From Dietzia timorensis (GTDB lineage Bacteria > Actinomycetota > Actinomycetes > Mycobacteriales > Mycobacteriaceae), in the NCBI RefSeq assembly GCF_001659785.1, contig NZ_CP015961.1:2728001-2792000 (forward strand): a stretch of DNA of 64,000 nucleotides, read 5' to 3'. The notes beneath the pieces are model-generated. The model made no database searches, was not told the DNA's origin, and saw nothing but the letters and a program-made list of their open reading frames with translations. This document shows, one piece after another, positions 24,297-32,475 of this stretch (the first letter of the stretch is position 1; every line of letters starts with the position of its first letter). Both the position numbers and the translations under genes were made by a program.

Positions 24297-24755
24297 CTAC
24301 TGCTCCGGAACGAGCATCATGAGCGACTCGGCGATGCACACCGGACGCTCGACGCCCTCCGCCTCGACCGTGGTGGTCGTGGTGAGCTGGTAGCCCGAGG
24401 ACTTCTGCTCGAGCTTGTCGAGGGTGATGGAGGCGCGGACCTTCGACCCGACGGGCACGACCGCGGGGAAGCGCACCTTGTTGAGGCCGTAGTTGATCAT
24501 CATCGCCATGCCGGAAACCGTGTAGATCTCCCAGCCGAACTTCGGCAGCAGAGAAAGAGTAAGGAAGCCGTGGACGATGGTGCCGCCGAACGGGCCGTCC
24601 TTCGCCTTCTCCGGGTCGACGTGGATCCACTGGTGGTCGCCGGTGGCCTCGGCGAAGAGATTGACGGACTCCTGGGTGATCTCGGTCCAGTCGGAGGTGC
24701 CGACGTTCTCGCCGATAGCCGCTTCGAGTTCGGCGATGCCGTTGAATTCACGCAT
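24297..24755 (-). CDS. MaoC-like (R)-enoyl-CoA hydratase
   Basis: 152 residues, single hot-dog fold. FAEATGDHQWIHVDPEKA carries the catalytic Asp and His of the hydratase-2 motif (about residues 40-45), followed by GPFGGTIVHGFLTLSLLP. This matches the stand-alone MaoC hydratases of mycobacteria that hydrate trans-2-enoyl-CoA to (R)-3-hydroxyacyl-CoA. AAAGGA precedes the ATG. An SDR gene lies just upstream on the same strand, a natural partner for fatty-acyl-CoA chemistry. Confidence 0.88.
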   Translation of the reverse strand: MREFNGIAELEAAIGENVGTSDWTEITQESVNLFAEATGDHQWIHVDPEKAKDGPFGGTIVHGFLTLSLLPKFGWEIYTVSGMAMMINYGLNKVRFPAVVPVGSKVRASITLDKLEQKSSGYQLTTTTTVEAEGVERPVCIAESLMMLVPEQ

Positions 24756-24818
24756 TTTCGATCCTTTCGTCCCGCGGGCCCTTCGCCGGCCCGCTCACCT
24801 CTCCAACGCTACCTTCGC

Positions 24819-25577
24819 CTAGAGAAGCGAGGCTCCCGCGGCAAGCAGGCCGCCGTCGACCGGCAGCATCGTCCCGGTGATCCACGCGGCGTCCTCGGAC
24901 AGCAGGAACGCGACGGGGCCGGCGATATCGGCGGGCTCGCCGAGGCGCTTCAGCGGGTACGGCGCCGCCGGATCCTCCTGGCCCTCGTACAGCGCGGTGG
25001 CAAATTTCGTCTTGACGACGGCGGGCGCGACCCCGTTGACGCGGCACTTCGGCCCCATCTCCACGGCCAGGTCCTCGACGAGCCGAGCGATCATGGCCTT
25101 CGAGGCGCCGTAAAACGCGATGCCCGGGGAGTTGCGCATCCCCGCCACGGAACCGATGAACACGACGTTGCCCCCGCGCTCGCCGAGGCTCGCCTTGTTC
25201 ACCTTCTGTGTCCACTGCAGCGCGCTGATTGCGTTGACCTCGGCGATCTTCTTCGCGACCTCGACGTCGATGTCGAGCAGGCCGCCGTACACCGGATTAA
25301 TGCCCGTGTTGTTGACGAGGTGATCGATGGGGCCGAACCTCGCGGTGACCTTCGCGATGACGTCGTCCTGATGAGCCGGGTCGTGTGCCTTGCCGGGAAT
25401 TCCGATCGCGTTGTCGGCGCCGAGTTCTTCGACAGCGTCGGCGAGCGCCTCCTCCCCGCGCGCGGTGATAGCGACCTTCGCCCCCTCATCGACGAGGCGC
25501 CGGGCGATACCGAAGCCGATACCGCGGCTCGCGCCCGTGATGACCGCGACCTGCCCCTCAAACCGCCGTCCGGTCAT
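24819..25577 (-). CDS. SDR oxidoreductase (3-ketoacyl reductase type)
   Basis: About 252 residues, NAD(P)-dependent short-chain dehydrogenase. TGASRGIGFGIARRL (dinucleotide site), NNTGINPVYGG, FIGSVAGMRNSPGIAFYGAS with Ser and the Y-x-x-x-K catalytic pair (YGASK), and a closing GTMLPVDGG. The usual NNAG reads NNTG. ATG 25577 has AGAGGA nine bases upstream and is preferred to GTG 25598. Co-oriented with the MaoC gene 63 bp downstream; likely acts on a CoA- or ACP-bound beta-keto/hydroxy acid. Confidence 0.85.
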   Translation of the reverse strand: MTGRRFEGQVAVITGASRGIGFGIARRLVDEGAKVAITARGEEALADAVEELGADNAIGIPGKAHDPAHQDDVIAKVTARFGPIDHLVNNTGINPVYGGLLDIDVEVAKKIAEVNAISALQWTQKVNKASLGERGGNVVFIGSVAGMRNSPGIAFYGASKAMIARLVEDLAVEMGPKCRVNGVAPAVVKTKFATALYEGQEDPAAPYPLKRLGEPADIAGPVAFLLSEDAAWITGTMLPVDGGLLAAGASLL

Positions 25578-25975
25578 ATTCTGATCCTCTTGCGCCACGC
25601 GCGCCTCCCTCGTCGATCCGGTCGCTGGAACGCGGTAGATTACCGCTACACGTCGTCCACGCTAGTGCGGCGAATGAGAGCTTCGCCACACGGCACCAGC
25701 CGATTTGCGAATGTTAGCAGAGGAAATATGCGGGTAATGCGCCTCCCAGCCACCCAAGCGCGGCCTGGGTTAACCCAGAGTTATTCTCATCACAGTTGTT
25801 ATTTGTTTCTAAGGGTGCATAATCATCTGCAGGGCTTGCCCTGTGCTACTCGAAGAAGCGAACGCTCGAACACGAGTGGCATCGATTGTGTTTAATGGCT
25901 TCTACCTTCAGGAATCGCCGAATGCAGCGAGCAGCGGACACCCATCGGACCTACCGATCGGACGCCGGATTGTCC
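25578..25975. other. Intergenic region between SDR and DUF2236 genes
   Basis: A 398-bp divergent gap holding both promoters. It is AT-rich around 25770-25830, with a small CAGGGC-TT-GCCCTG hairpin at 25830-25843. In-frame upstream starts for the DUF2236 gene exist (for example ATG 25895), so part of it may be coding. Confidence 0.45.
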
Positions 25976-26815
25976 ATGGCTGATTTCTCAGAATTCCGTA
26001 GCCGCGCCGTCGATTCGCATCCCCCGGTACGCCTCGTTCCCGGCCCTCGATGGTTTTCCGAGGACCATCCGGTCAGCCGTTTACATTCGGATGCTTCGGC
26101 TTTTATCGGCGAACTTGCCGGCATCCTTTTGCGCTCTCTGCACCCGGCCAGCGCCGCGGTGCTCACCGATTTCGGGCTCGCCGAGAAGCCGTGGGCGGCG
26201 GTGCGGTCCACCGCGGAGCTTCATCACGTCATAGTCAGCGGCCCTGTCGACGATGGTGTCGTCGTCATCTCCCAACAGATGGACGCCCACTCGGCCGCCA
26301 CCGGCTACGACGAGACGGGCTCGTACTACTGGGGCTCCGACCGCTCGCTGCTCGAGTGGACCCACCAGTCGCGCCTGTGGGCGATGCTCGGCGCCAACCG
26401 TGGCCACGCGCAGCGCCCGCTACTCCCCTTCGATTCCGAATCGGCCGTACAGGGCTGGGCGCCGATCGCGCGTTTGTCCGGTGTCCCGCGCCCCGCGACC
26501 TCGCTGGTGGAACTCAACTCGTACATGCGCGGCAAGGTCAGTGGCCTCCGCCCGACTGCCGTGTCCCGCGCGTACGCCGAGGCGCTACTACACGAAAAGG
26601 ACACCGGTTTGCTGCGCGTCTCTCACGCGGCCTTCGCGGTGCTTCCGGCGAGCGTGCGCCGCTTGTTCGGCACCGAGTGCATGTCGTCGGCGTCGCTCTC
26701 GCGTTTCGAGATGCCGGCCACGTCGGCACATTCGGATCTCGACCCGCACGCCTGGGATGTTCCGTGCCCGATTGCGGCACCGAGCGCCCTGCAGATCACC
26801 CGCCACTTCGCGTAG
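25976..26815 (+). CDS. DUF2236 (MpaB-like oxygenase) family protein
   Basis: About 279 residues. The pattern SEDHPVSRLHSDASAFIGEL...LLRSLHPASAAVLTDFG followed by SYYWGSDRSLLEWTHQSRLW matches DUF2236, a helical family with latex-clearing protein and ER-bound oxygenase MpaB, proposed to bind haem or metal. Several actinobacterial copies occur per genome and most have no known substrate. ATG 25976 is chosen; ATG 25895 would lengthen it by 27 residues. No signal peptide. It stands alone, convergent with the YdcF-like gene. Confidence 0.62.
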   Translation: MADFSEFRSRAVDSHPPVRLVPGPRWFSEDHPVSRLHSDASAFIGELAGILLRSLHPASAAVLTDFGLAEKPWAAVRSTAELHHVIVSGPVDDGVVVISQQMDAHSAATGYDETGSYYWGSDRSLLEWTHQSRLWAMLGANRGHAQRPLLPFDSESAVQGWAPIARLSGVPRPATSLVELNSYMRGKVSGLRPTAVSRAYAEALLHEKDTGLLRVSHAAFAVLPASVRRLFGTECMSSASLSRFEMPATSAHSDLDPHAWDVPCPIAAPSALQITRHFA

Positions 26816-26825
26816 TCGCTGCGGG

Positions 26826-27446
26826 CTAACACGCCTCTGCGACGGTCGCTTCCTTGATGAACCCCGCCGTCTCGCGGAGCACATGAATCGGCAGTCGCGA
26901 TTTATCGAGCCCCTCGATACTCACCACGCGCACAGCAATCGGCCCACCATCCTCGCCGGCCTCCTCCAGGCACCTCCGGAAGAACGCGCCCGCCCTGGCC
27001 GCGTGCGGTTTATTGGTGACGACGATGATGCTGTCCCACCCGTCGCCTGAGTCTTCGGCTCCCTCCGCCGCCTCCCGGACCGCGCGCACCTCCCCGGCGG
27101 TCGTCTTCGGCACGGGCGAGAAACAATCCGTCGCCTTCATTCGGCATAGCTCCGCGGCCTTCTTTTTCCCTGCACTGTCCGGGTTGGACACGAGAAGCTC
27201 GGGCGCATAGCCGTCTTGTAGGAGATTGCGGGCAACGCGGTGGCGCCCGTCATCGGCGCCGGCGAGCATGACGATCGCATCGGACCTGACCGGCTCCGAA
27301 CGATGCCGTTCCGACAGGAACCACGCGCCCAGCCCCACCCAGACAACGACCGCAATGCACACGAGGACGAGCAGAACTCGCACGAAACGGCGAAGCCGGC
27401 GGGACTGCTGAGCCCTGGCCGATACCCTCCGCGCGGCTGCGCTCAT
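26826..27446 (-). CDS. YdcF/DUF218-like membrane-anchored protein
   Basis: 206 residues. An Arg-rich start and one transmembrane helix (RVLLVLVCIAVVVWVGLGAWF) are followed by an outside DUF218 domain: SDAIVMLAGADDGRHRVARN, LLVSNPDSAGK, TTAGEVRAVREAA, IIVVTNKPHAARAGAFFRRC. Related proteins (YdcF, SanA) act at the envelope, possibly on lipid-carrier metabolism. The ATG overlaps the rmlD stop as ATGA, so it is translationally coupled to the rhamnose operon, suggesting an envelope-polysaccharide role. Confidence 0.72.
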   Translation of the reverse strand: MSAAARRVSARAQQSRRLRRFVRVLLVLVCIAVVVWVGLGAWFLSERHRSEPVRSDAIVMLAGADDGRHRVARNLLQDGYAPELLVSNPDSAGKKKAAELCRMKATDCFSPVPKTTAGEVRAVREAAEGAEDSGDGWDSIIVVTNKPHAARAGAFFRRCLEEAGEDGGPIAVRVVSIEGLDKSRLPIHVLRETAGFIKEATVAEAC

Positions 27447-28423
27447 CGAGCCATCGTGAAGGCTCGGCGCAGGCCGTCTCGCCAGTGCGGCAACGGCATG
27501 AGTCCGGCGCGGCGCCACTCGGAGTCGCCGAGGACGGAAAAACTCGGGCGCGCCGCGGGACGCGGAAACTCGTCGGTGCCCACCGGTAGCACGCGGGCAC
27601 GGTCGGCGCCGGCGAGTGCGAACGCCTCGGCAGCGAGATCGTGCCAGGTGGCGCGTCCTCCCCCGGCGGCGTTGAGCACCGCGCCGGATAGCGCGCGATC
27701 GCCCGAGGCCAATCGATTAGCCAGCTGTAACAGCCCTTCGGCGAGATCGCACGCGAACGTCGGATTCCCCCATTGGTCGTCGACAACGTTGACGCTGTCG
27801 CGCTCGGATTCCAGCCGCAGCATCGTGGTGACAAAGTCGCCGCCACCGAGGCCTTCGAGCCTCGACCGAGCGGGGCCGCTGTACACCCAGGCGGTGCGCA
27901 CGACGGTGGCGCCAGGATGCGCGCGCCGCACCGCCAGTTCGCCTTCCCACTTCGTTCGCGCGTAGACCCCTGCTTCGCTAGCGAAGTCGATCGCCTCCGG
28001 CACCGAGGCAGCGAGCGACGGGGCCCCGGCCGGATCCTCGACAGGAGCGTAGAGCCCGGGAACGTAGTCCGTCGATACGTGCACCAGGGGAATGTCTCGC
28101 CGCGCGCATTCGGCGGCGAGCCGCGCGGACCCGTCGACGTTGATTGCCGCCGCGGCAGCCTCATCATCCTCGGCCGCGTCGACGGCGGTAAACGCGGCGG
28201 CGTTGATCACCACCTGCGGACGGAAGACCTCCAGCGCGTGCTCGATCGACCCGCGGTCGGAAAGGTCCATTCCCGGACCGTAGATCTCGCTGTGTTTCCT
28301 CCCGACGTTGCAGACCTCGACGAGATCGCCGACCGGCCGTCGCGCGAGCCAGCGCCCGAGCTGCCCGAAACCGCCCGCGACGAGCACGCGGCACCGCGAG
28401 AGGATCGGCGCGCCCGGCGTCAT
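27443..28423 (-). CDS. rmlD: dTDP-4-dehydrorhamnose reductase
   Basis: Last step to dTDP-L-rhamnose, NAD(P)H-dependent. 326 residues. Rossmann motif GGFGQLGRWLA, VVINAAAFTAVDAAEDDEAA, HVSTDYVPG, the catalytic YARTKWEGE (YxxxK), VVRTAWVYSG and VDDQWGNPTFACDLAEG are as expected. The usual STDYVFDG reads STDYVPGL, a small deviation near the substrate loop. ATG 28423 lies 13 bp after the rmlA stop; its own stop overlaps the next gene (ATGA). Confidence 0.92.
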   Translation of the reverse strand: MTPGAPILSRCRVLVAGGFGQLGRWLARRPVGDLVEVCNVGRKHSEIYGPGMDLSDRGSIEHALEVFRPQVVINAAAFTAVDAAEDDEAAAAAINVDGSARLAAECARRDIPLVHVSTDYVPGLYAPVEDPAGAPSLAASVPEAIDFASEAGVYARTKWEGELAVRRAHPGATVVRTAWVYSGPARSRLEGLGGGDFVTTMLRLESERDSVNVVDDQWGNPTFACDLAEGLLQLANRLASGDRALSGAVLNAAGGGRATWHDLAAEAFALAGADRARVLPVGTDEFPRPAARPSFSVLGDSEWRRAGLMPLPHWRDGLRRAFTMAR

Positions 28424-28436
28424 GGGTGCGTGTGCC

Positions 28437-29318
28437 TCAGCCACCGAGTTCCCGCTCCCGTTCCAACAATCCGTGCAGGTATGCGCCGTACCCGGACTTG
28501 AGCTGGGCGTCGGCCGCGGCGGCGAGCGCGGAATCGTCGATGAACCGCATCCGCCACGCAACCTCTTCGGGCGCCCCGATCTTCAGGCCCTGGCGTTCCT
28601 CGATCGTGCGCACGTAGTTGCCGGCGTCGAGCAGCGAGGCGTGCGTGCCGGTGTCGAGCCACGCCGTTCCGCGCGGCAGGACCTCGACGGAGAGCCGCCC
28701 CTGCTCGAGGTACCGCTTGTTGACGTCGGAGATCTCATACTCCCCGCGGGCGGAGGGTTCGAGTTCGGAGGCAATGTCGACGACATCGCTGCTATAGAAG
28801 TAGAGGCCTGGGACAGCGAAGTTCGATCGCGGCTCGGCGGGCTTTTCCTCGATGGAGACCGCGGTGCCGTCGGCGTCGAATTCGATAACCCCGTAGTCGC
28901 TCGGATTTGCTACGCGGTAGGCGAACACGGCGCCGCCGGAGACGTCGCGAAAGCGGCGCAGCTGCGTGCCCATGCGCGGGCCGTAGAAAATGTTGTCGCC
29001 GAGGACGAGCGCGACCGAGTCGTCTCCGATGTGCTCGGCACCGAGGACGAAAGCCTGCGCAAGACCTTGGGGTTCTGGCTGCTCGCGGTAGGCGATGGAG
29101 ATCCCGAACTGTGAGCCGTCCCCGAGTAGCCGCTCGAACTGCGCCCGGTCGTGCGGGGTGCAGATGAGCAGGATGTCCCGGATGCCGGCAAGCATGAGCG
29201 TGGTGAGCGGGTAGTACACCATCGGTTTGTCGAACACGGGCATGAGCTGCTTGCTCACCGCCGCGGTGAGCGGCCGCAACCGCGACCCGGCGCCTCCGGC
29301 GAGGATGATTCCCTTCAC
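28437..29318 (-). CDS. rmlA: Glucose-1-phosphate thymidylyltransferase
   Basis: Makes dTDP-glucose from dTTP and glucose-1-phosphate, the first step to dTDP-rhamnose. 293 residues, normal length. Starts [20 protein letters not shown] (nucleotide loop) with [40 protein letters not shown] and [13 protein letters not shown]. The GTG start (29318) directly follows the rmlB stop, and GGAGGTG near the rmlB end provides the ribosome site. Confidence 0.95.
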   Translation of the reverse strand: MKGIILAGGAGSRLRPLTAAVSKQLMPVFDKPMVYYPLTTLMLAGIRDILLICTPHDRAQFERLLGDGSQFGISIAYREQPEPQGLAQAFVLGAEHIGDDSVALVLGDNIFYGPRMGTQLRRFRDVSGGAVFAYRVANPSDYGVIEFDADGTAVSIEEKPAEPRSNFAVPGLYFYSSDVVDIASELEPSARGEYEISDVNKRYLEQGRLSVEVLPRGTAWLDTGTHASLLDAGNYVRTIEERQGLKIGAPEEVAWRMRFIDDSALAAAADAQLKSGYGAYLHGLLERERELGG

Positions 29319-30323
29319 CTACAGCACCTCCTCTACTTCTGCGTATTTGGCTTCGACGGCGGCCTTGACCGGTTCCCACCACTCGCGGTTCTCGCGGTAC
29401 CACTCGACGGTATCGGCGAGCCCCGACCGTAGGTCGGTATGTTCGGGCGCCCACCCGAGCTCGCGGCGAAGCTTCGTCGCGTCGATCGCGTACCGCCTAT
29501 CGTGCCCGGGTCGGTCGGTAACGAAATCAACCTCGTCGGGGTCGCGATCGCACAGTAGGCATAGTTCGCGCACGATCTCGCGGTTTGAGGCCTGCCCGTC
29601 CGCGCCGATCAGGTAGGTCTCCCCCATCCGGCCGCGCTCGAGAATCTCCCACACTGCAGCGTTGTGGTCGTCGACGTGGATCCAGTCGCGCACGTTCTCG
29701 CCGCTGCCGTAGAGGCGCGGTCGTCCGCCGTCGATAAGCGTGGTGATCTGCCTGGGGATGAACTTTTCCACGTGCTGGCGCGGACCGTAGTTATTGGAGC
29801 AGTTCGACAGCGTCGCGCGGAGCCCATAGGTGCGAATCCACGCGCGCACGAGCATGTCCGCGCTCGCCTTCGACGCCGAATACGGGCTGGACGGTCGGTA
29901 CGCGGTGTCCTCGGTGAAGGCTTCCGGTGTGCCGAGCGGCAGGTCTCCGTACACCTCGTCGGTGGAGACGTGGTGCAGGCGTACGTCGTGGCGCCGGGCC
30001 GCCTCGAGAATCTCGAACGTGCCTGTGATGTTGGTGTGGACGAATTGCCCCGGCGAGGCGATCGAATTGTCGTTATGGCTCTCGGCGGCGAAATGCACGA
30101 TCGCATCGTCCGGCCCGAACCCGGCGAGGATCTCGTCGAGTACGCCCGGATCGGCGACATCCCCGCGAATGACGTCGCACGGCGCATCCGCGACACTTGC
30201 CTCGTTCGCGGCGTACGTGAACGCGTCGAGCACGGTGATGTGGGTATCTGGGCGCACACGCCCGGTGAGGCGGACGAAATTGGAGCCGATAAACCCGGCG
30301 CCGCCTGTAACAAGTAGCCGCAT
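29319..30323 (-). CDS. rmlB: dTDP-glucose 4,6-dehydratase
   Basis: Converts dTDP-glucose to dTDP-4-keto-6-deoxyglucose using bound NAD. 334 residues. TGGAGFIGSNFVRL, HFAAESHNDNSI, HVSTDEVYGDLPLG (catalytic Thr-Asp-Glu), the YSASKASADMLVRAW YxxxK motif and NCSNNYGPRQHVEKFIPR are classic RmlB. First gene of the rmlB-rmlA-rmlD-ydcF-like operon. Its promoter must lie in the short gap before the PAS gene, which is read in the same direction. Confidence 0.95.
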   Translation of the reverse strand: MRLLVTGGAGFIGSNFVRLTGRVRPDTHITVLDAFTYAANEASVADAPCDVIRGDVADPGVLDEILAGFGPDDAIVHFAAESHNDNSIASPGQFVHTNITGTFEILEAARRHDVRLHHVSTDEVYGDLPLGTPEAFTEDTAYRPSSPYSASKASADMLVRAWIRTYGLRATLSNCSNNYGPRQHVEKFIPRQITTLIDGGRPRLYGSGENVRDWIHVDDHNAAVWEILERGRMGETYLIGADGQASNREIVRELCLLCDRDPDEVDFVTDRPGHDRRYAIDATKLRRELGWAPEHTDLRSGLADTVEWYRENREWWEPVKAAVEAKYAEVEEVL

Positions 30324-30351
30324 GCGTCCAACTCTAGTGGGCCGTTCCGAA

Positions 30352-30801
30352 TCATTGCCCGCGGTTCCACAGCTCCTCGCTGATATCGCGGAAGATCATC
30401 AACAGGTACTTGGTTCCGTCGATTCCGTAGGTGACGCTCGCGGAGGCCTCGATGGTCCGGATAACCCCTTCGGTGCAGAACATCCTCACGATGGCAGTCG
30501 GGGGAACGTCGGCGCCGGCGAACATCATGTCCATCCCGGAGCGGGCGGCCTCTCGATCGTCCGGGTGCATGTACCCGAGGGTTGGACCAGACATCAGCGT
30601 CTCACGTGGCACGCCGAGGAGCTCCGAGAAGGCGTTGTTGATCGCCGCAGGGTGGTAGTCCTCCAAATAGACGGCCATCGGCATCGGCGAAAATTCGAAG
30701 AGCTCGCCGAAGTCCTGGCGACTAAGGCGCTCATCGTGGCCGGCCGGTTCATCGGGATCGAGCTCGCCGAACCGAGACCTACTGTCTTCAGCCATCCCCA
30801 T
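30352..30801 (-). CDS. Stand-alone PAS-domain protein (PAS1)
   Basis: 149 residues, cytoplasmic. A single PAS domain fills most of it: FEFSPMPMAVYLEDYHPAAI, NNAFSELLGVPRETLMSGPT, YMHPDDREAARSGMDMMFAG and GTKYLLMIFRDISEELWNRG. There is no kinase, GGDEF or DNA-binding domain, so it must act through a partner. PAS2 on the far side of the TetR gene has the same layout and a matching C-terminal helix (DRTDEMWDSG against DISEELWNRG), so they are paralogues. GGAAGG sits before the ATG. It may sense a small ligand or redox change and pair with the neighbouring TetR; this is inference. Confidence 0.72.
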   Translation of the reverse strand: MGMAEDSRSRFGELDPDEPAGHDERLSRQDFGELFEFSPMPMAVYLEDYHPAAINNAFSELLGVPRETLMSGPTLGYMHPDDREAARSGMDMMFAGADVPPTAIVRMFCTEGVIRTIEASASVTYGIDGTKYLLMIFRDISEELWNRGQ

Positions 30802-31294
30802 CGACGCCCCCCTTCCGCTACCGTTGGGACTTCAACTAGTCCTTTTTCATACCCTAGGTACGTTCTGAGCTAATTTACCCTGACAGGTGAACCGGACTTC
30901 TTCAACGCCCCCAAAGGCAACCCTACCGGCGCGTAGGCTCGCTCGAAATAGGGAAAGTCGCGGCGACCAGCAACGACACCTCGCGAGCCTGCCATTTGCC
31001 GCGCCTGCGAACGCAAACAGCGTACCGCGGGTCTTTTTTCCAAACCGTTATTTGAATTCCATTCCAAAGCCAACCAGAAGTAGCTAGGCTTAAGAACAGT
31101 GGCCTTCCTCCCAAATGCCAAGGCGCAGACGCTATATCTGCATCGACATCAGGGCGCGTCGGATTTGGCCGTTCCCGGGAGGCCATGAAACAATATCGTG
31201 AAATTATTCCACCAGCCCGCGCTGATCTGGATTGCCGACCACCAGCCCAGCGGGGGCGATAATTTCCTACCAACGACTTGATCGGGGGCGCATC
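30802..31294. other. Divergent promoter region, PAS1 / TetR
   Basis: A 493-bp gap shared by the divergent PAS1 and TetR genes. It is AT-rich at 31040-31080 (CCAAACCGTTATTTGAATTC). A CAAA-CCGTTA-TTTG half-palindrome is visible, but I could not find a clear autoregulatory element of the Streptomyces receptor type. No small gene is supportable. Confidence 0.5.
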
Positions 31295-31960
31295 ATGGAG
31301 ATGGCCAAGGAGCCAAGGGCCGAGGTTACCCGCCGGGCGATTATCAATTCCGCCGCGACGTCCTTCATCCATGATGGCTATTCGAGCGCGAGCCTCAACG
31401 AGATGTGTGCGCGCGCCGGCGTCACCAAGGGCGCGATGTACTTTCATTTCTCCACGAAGGAAGATCTCGCACGCGCCCTCGTCGCGGTGTACTCGGACAA
31501 GATCCTCAGCACCCTCGGCGCGATGCCGGAACAATCCGGCTTGGGAATCGAATCGCTCATCGATTGGACCTTCGCGGCGAGCAAGGTCATCGCAACGGAC
31601 ACGAGGGCCAAGGCCGGCGCCAGGATGATGCAGGAGATCGGCCGCCGCAACGGCGTGTCCGATTCGTTTATGGCCGACATTGCGAAGCATGTCGAGACCC
31701 ATCTCGATCAAGCGGTGGCGAGCGGCGACGTTCAATCAGAGATCTCGATGGACCTTGTCGCCCAGAACCTGGTGATGCAACTGCGAGGTCTCCAGGAAGA
31801 GGCAGCCGGGGACGCTCAGGCGTTCAAGGGTTTCGTTCAAGCGCTCAATGTGTGGTGGCAGTTGGCCCTGGCGGCGCTCGTGCCCGTTTCTCGCCGCAGC
31901 TATTTCTACGAATTTCTGCGTCGCCGCACGGACCGGGCTCAGGCGGAATTCGCCGGTTAG
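31295..31960 (+). CDS. TetR-family gamma-butyrolactone-receptor-like regulator (ScbR/ArpA type)
   Basis: About 221 residues. The N-terminus MAKEPRAEVTRRAIINSAA, then the helix-turn-helix LNEMCARAGVTKGAMYFHF with STKEDLARALV, closely follows the ScbR/ArpA pattern of Streptomyces butyrolactone receptors. The C-terminus LVPVSRRSYFYEFLRRR also resembles theirs. Such repressors release DNA when they bind a diffusible gamma-butyrolactone or similar signal. No AfsA-type synthase is in the window. ATG 31295 is used; ATG 31301 is close. The gene lies between two PAS-protein genes and overlaps the PAS2 stop by 4 bp. Confidence 0.78.
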   Translation: MEMAKEPRAEVTRRAIINSAATSFIHDGYSSASLNEMCARAGVTKGAMYFHFSTKEDLARALVAVYSDKILSTLGAMPEQSGLGIESLIDWTFAASKVIATDTRAKAGARMMQEIGRRNGVSDSFMADIAKHVETHLDQAVASGDVQSEISMDLVAQNLVMQLRGLQEEAAGDAQAFKGFVQALNVWWQLALAALVPVSRRSYFYEFLRRRTDRAQAEFAG

Positions 31961-32388
31961 CTCCCGAAGTCGCGAGAGGATCCGGAGTCCCACATCTCGT
32001 CGGTACGGTCCTGCACAATGGCCAGTACTTCCGAATGGTCGCGTCCGATAGACACGGACATGTGCATTTCTGTCCATACCGGCAAGCCCTCACCGGATGT
32101 CAGCTGGCAGCACACGGACAGGCTTTCCGTTACCCCTGCGAAGAGCCAGAGAAGTGCATCATCGAGTTTCGATTCGACGTTGACGAACCCCAGGTCTCGG
32201 CCGGGGATTCCGAGCAGATCTCCGCGGAGGCGCCCGAGAACGTCCGCGAATGCATCATTCACATCGATGATTACCCCTTGGTGGTTGAAGACCACCATGG
32301 GCATAGGCGATGAGCGCAGCAGGCATTGAAGGTTTACGTCGTAGCCCGGCGCGGTCTGCTGGGGTTGGAGTGGATCGCGGGAATTCAC
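31957..32388 (-). CDS. Stand-alone PAS-domain protein (PAS2)
   Basis: 143 residues, one PAS domain: LLRSSPMPMVVFNHQGVIID, VNDAFADVLGRLRGDLLGIP, LPVWTEMHMSVSIG, then VLAIVQDRTDEMWDSG. It shares the SSPMPM/FSPMPM core and closing helix with PAS1, 450 bp-scale apart, and neither has an output domain. It overlaps the TetR stop tail to tail. GTG 32388 is the likely start; no strong ribosome site. Likely role: ligand-sensing adaptor for the TetR or another partner (inference). Confidence 0.7.
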   Translation of the reverse strand: MNSRDPLQPQQTAPGYDVNLQCLLRSSPMPMVVFNHQGVIIDVNDAFADVLGRLRGDLLGIPGRDLGFVNVESKLDDALLWLFAGVTESLSVCCQLTSGEGLPVWTEMHMSVSIGRDHSEVLAIVQDRTDEMWDSGSSRDFGS

Positions 32389-32475
32389 ACCGATAGTCTT
32401 ACAAACCCGCCTGCCAATGTCTACAGTGTTTCTGGTTCGCCTGCCGCACTGCGCATATCGGGATTCACCGCAGGG

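Noticed and set aside
30802-31294. Autoregulatory element for the butyrolactone-receptor-like TetR
   Set aside because: Only weak half-palindromes were found; none symmetric enough to call.
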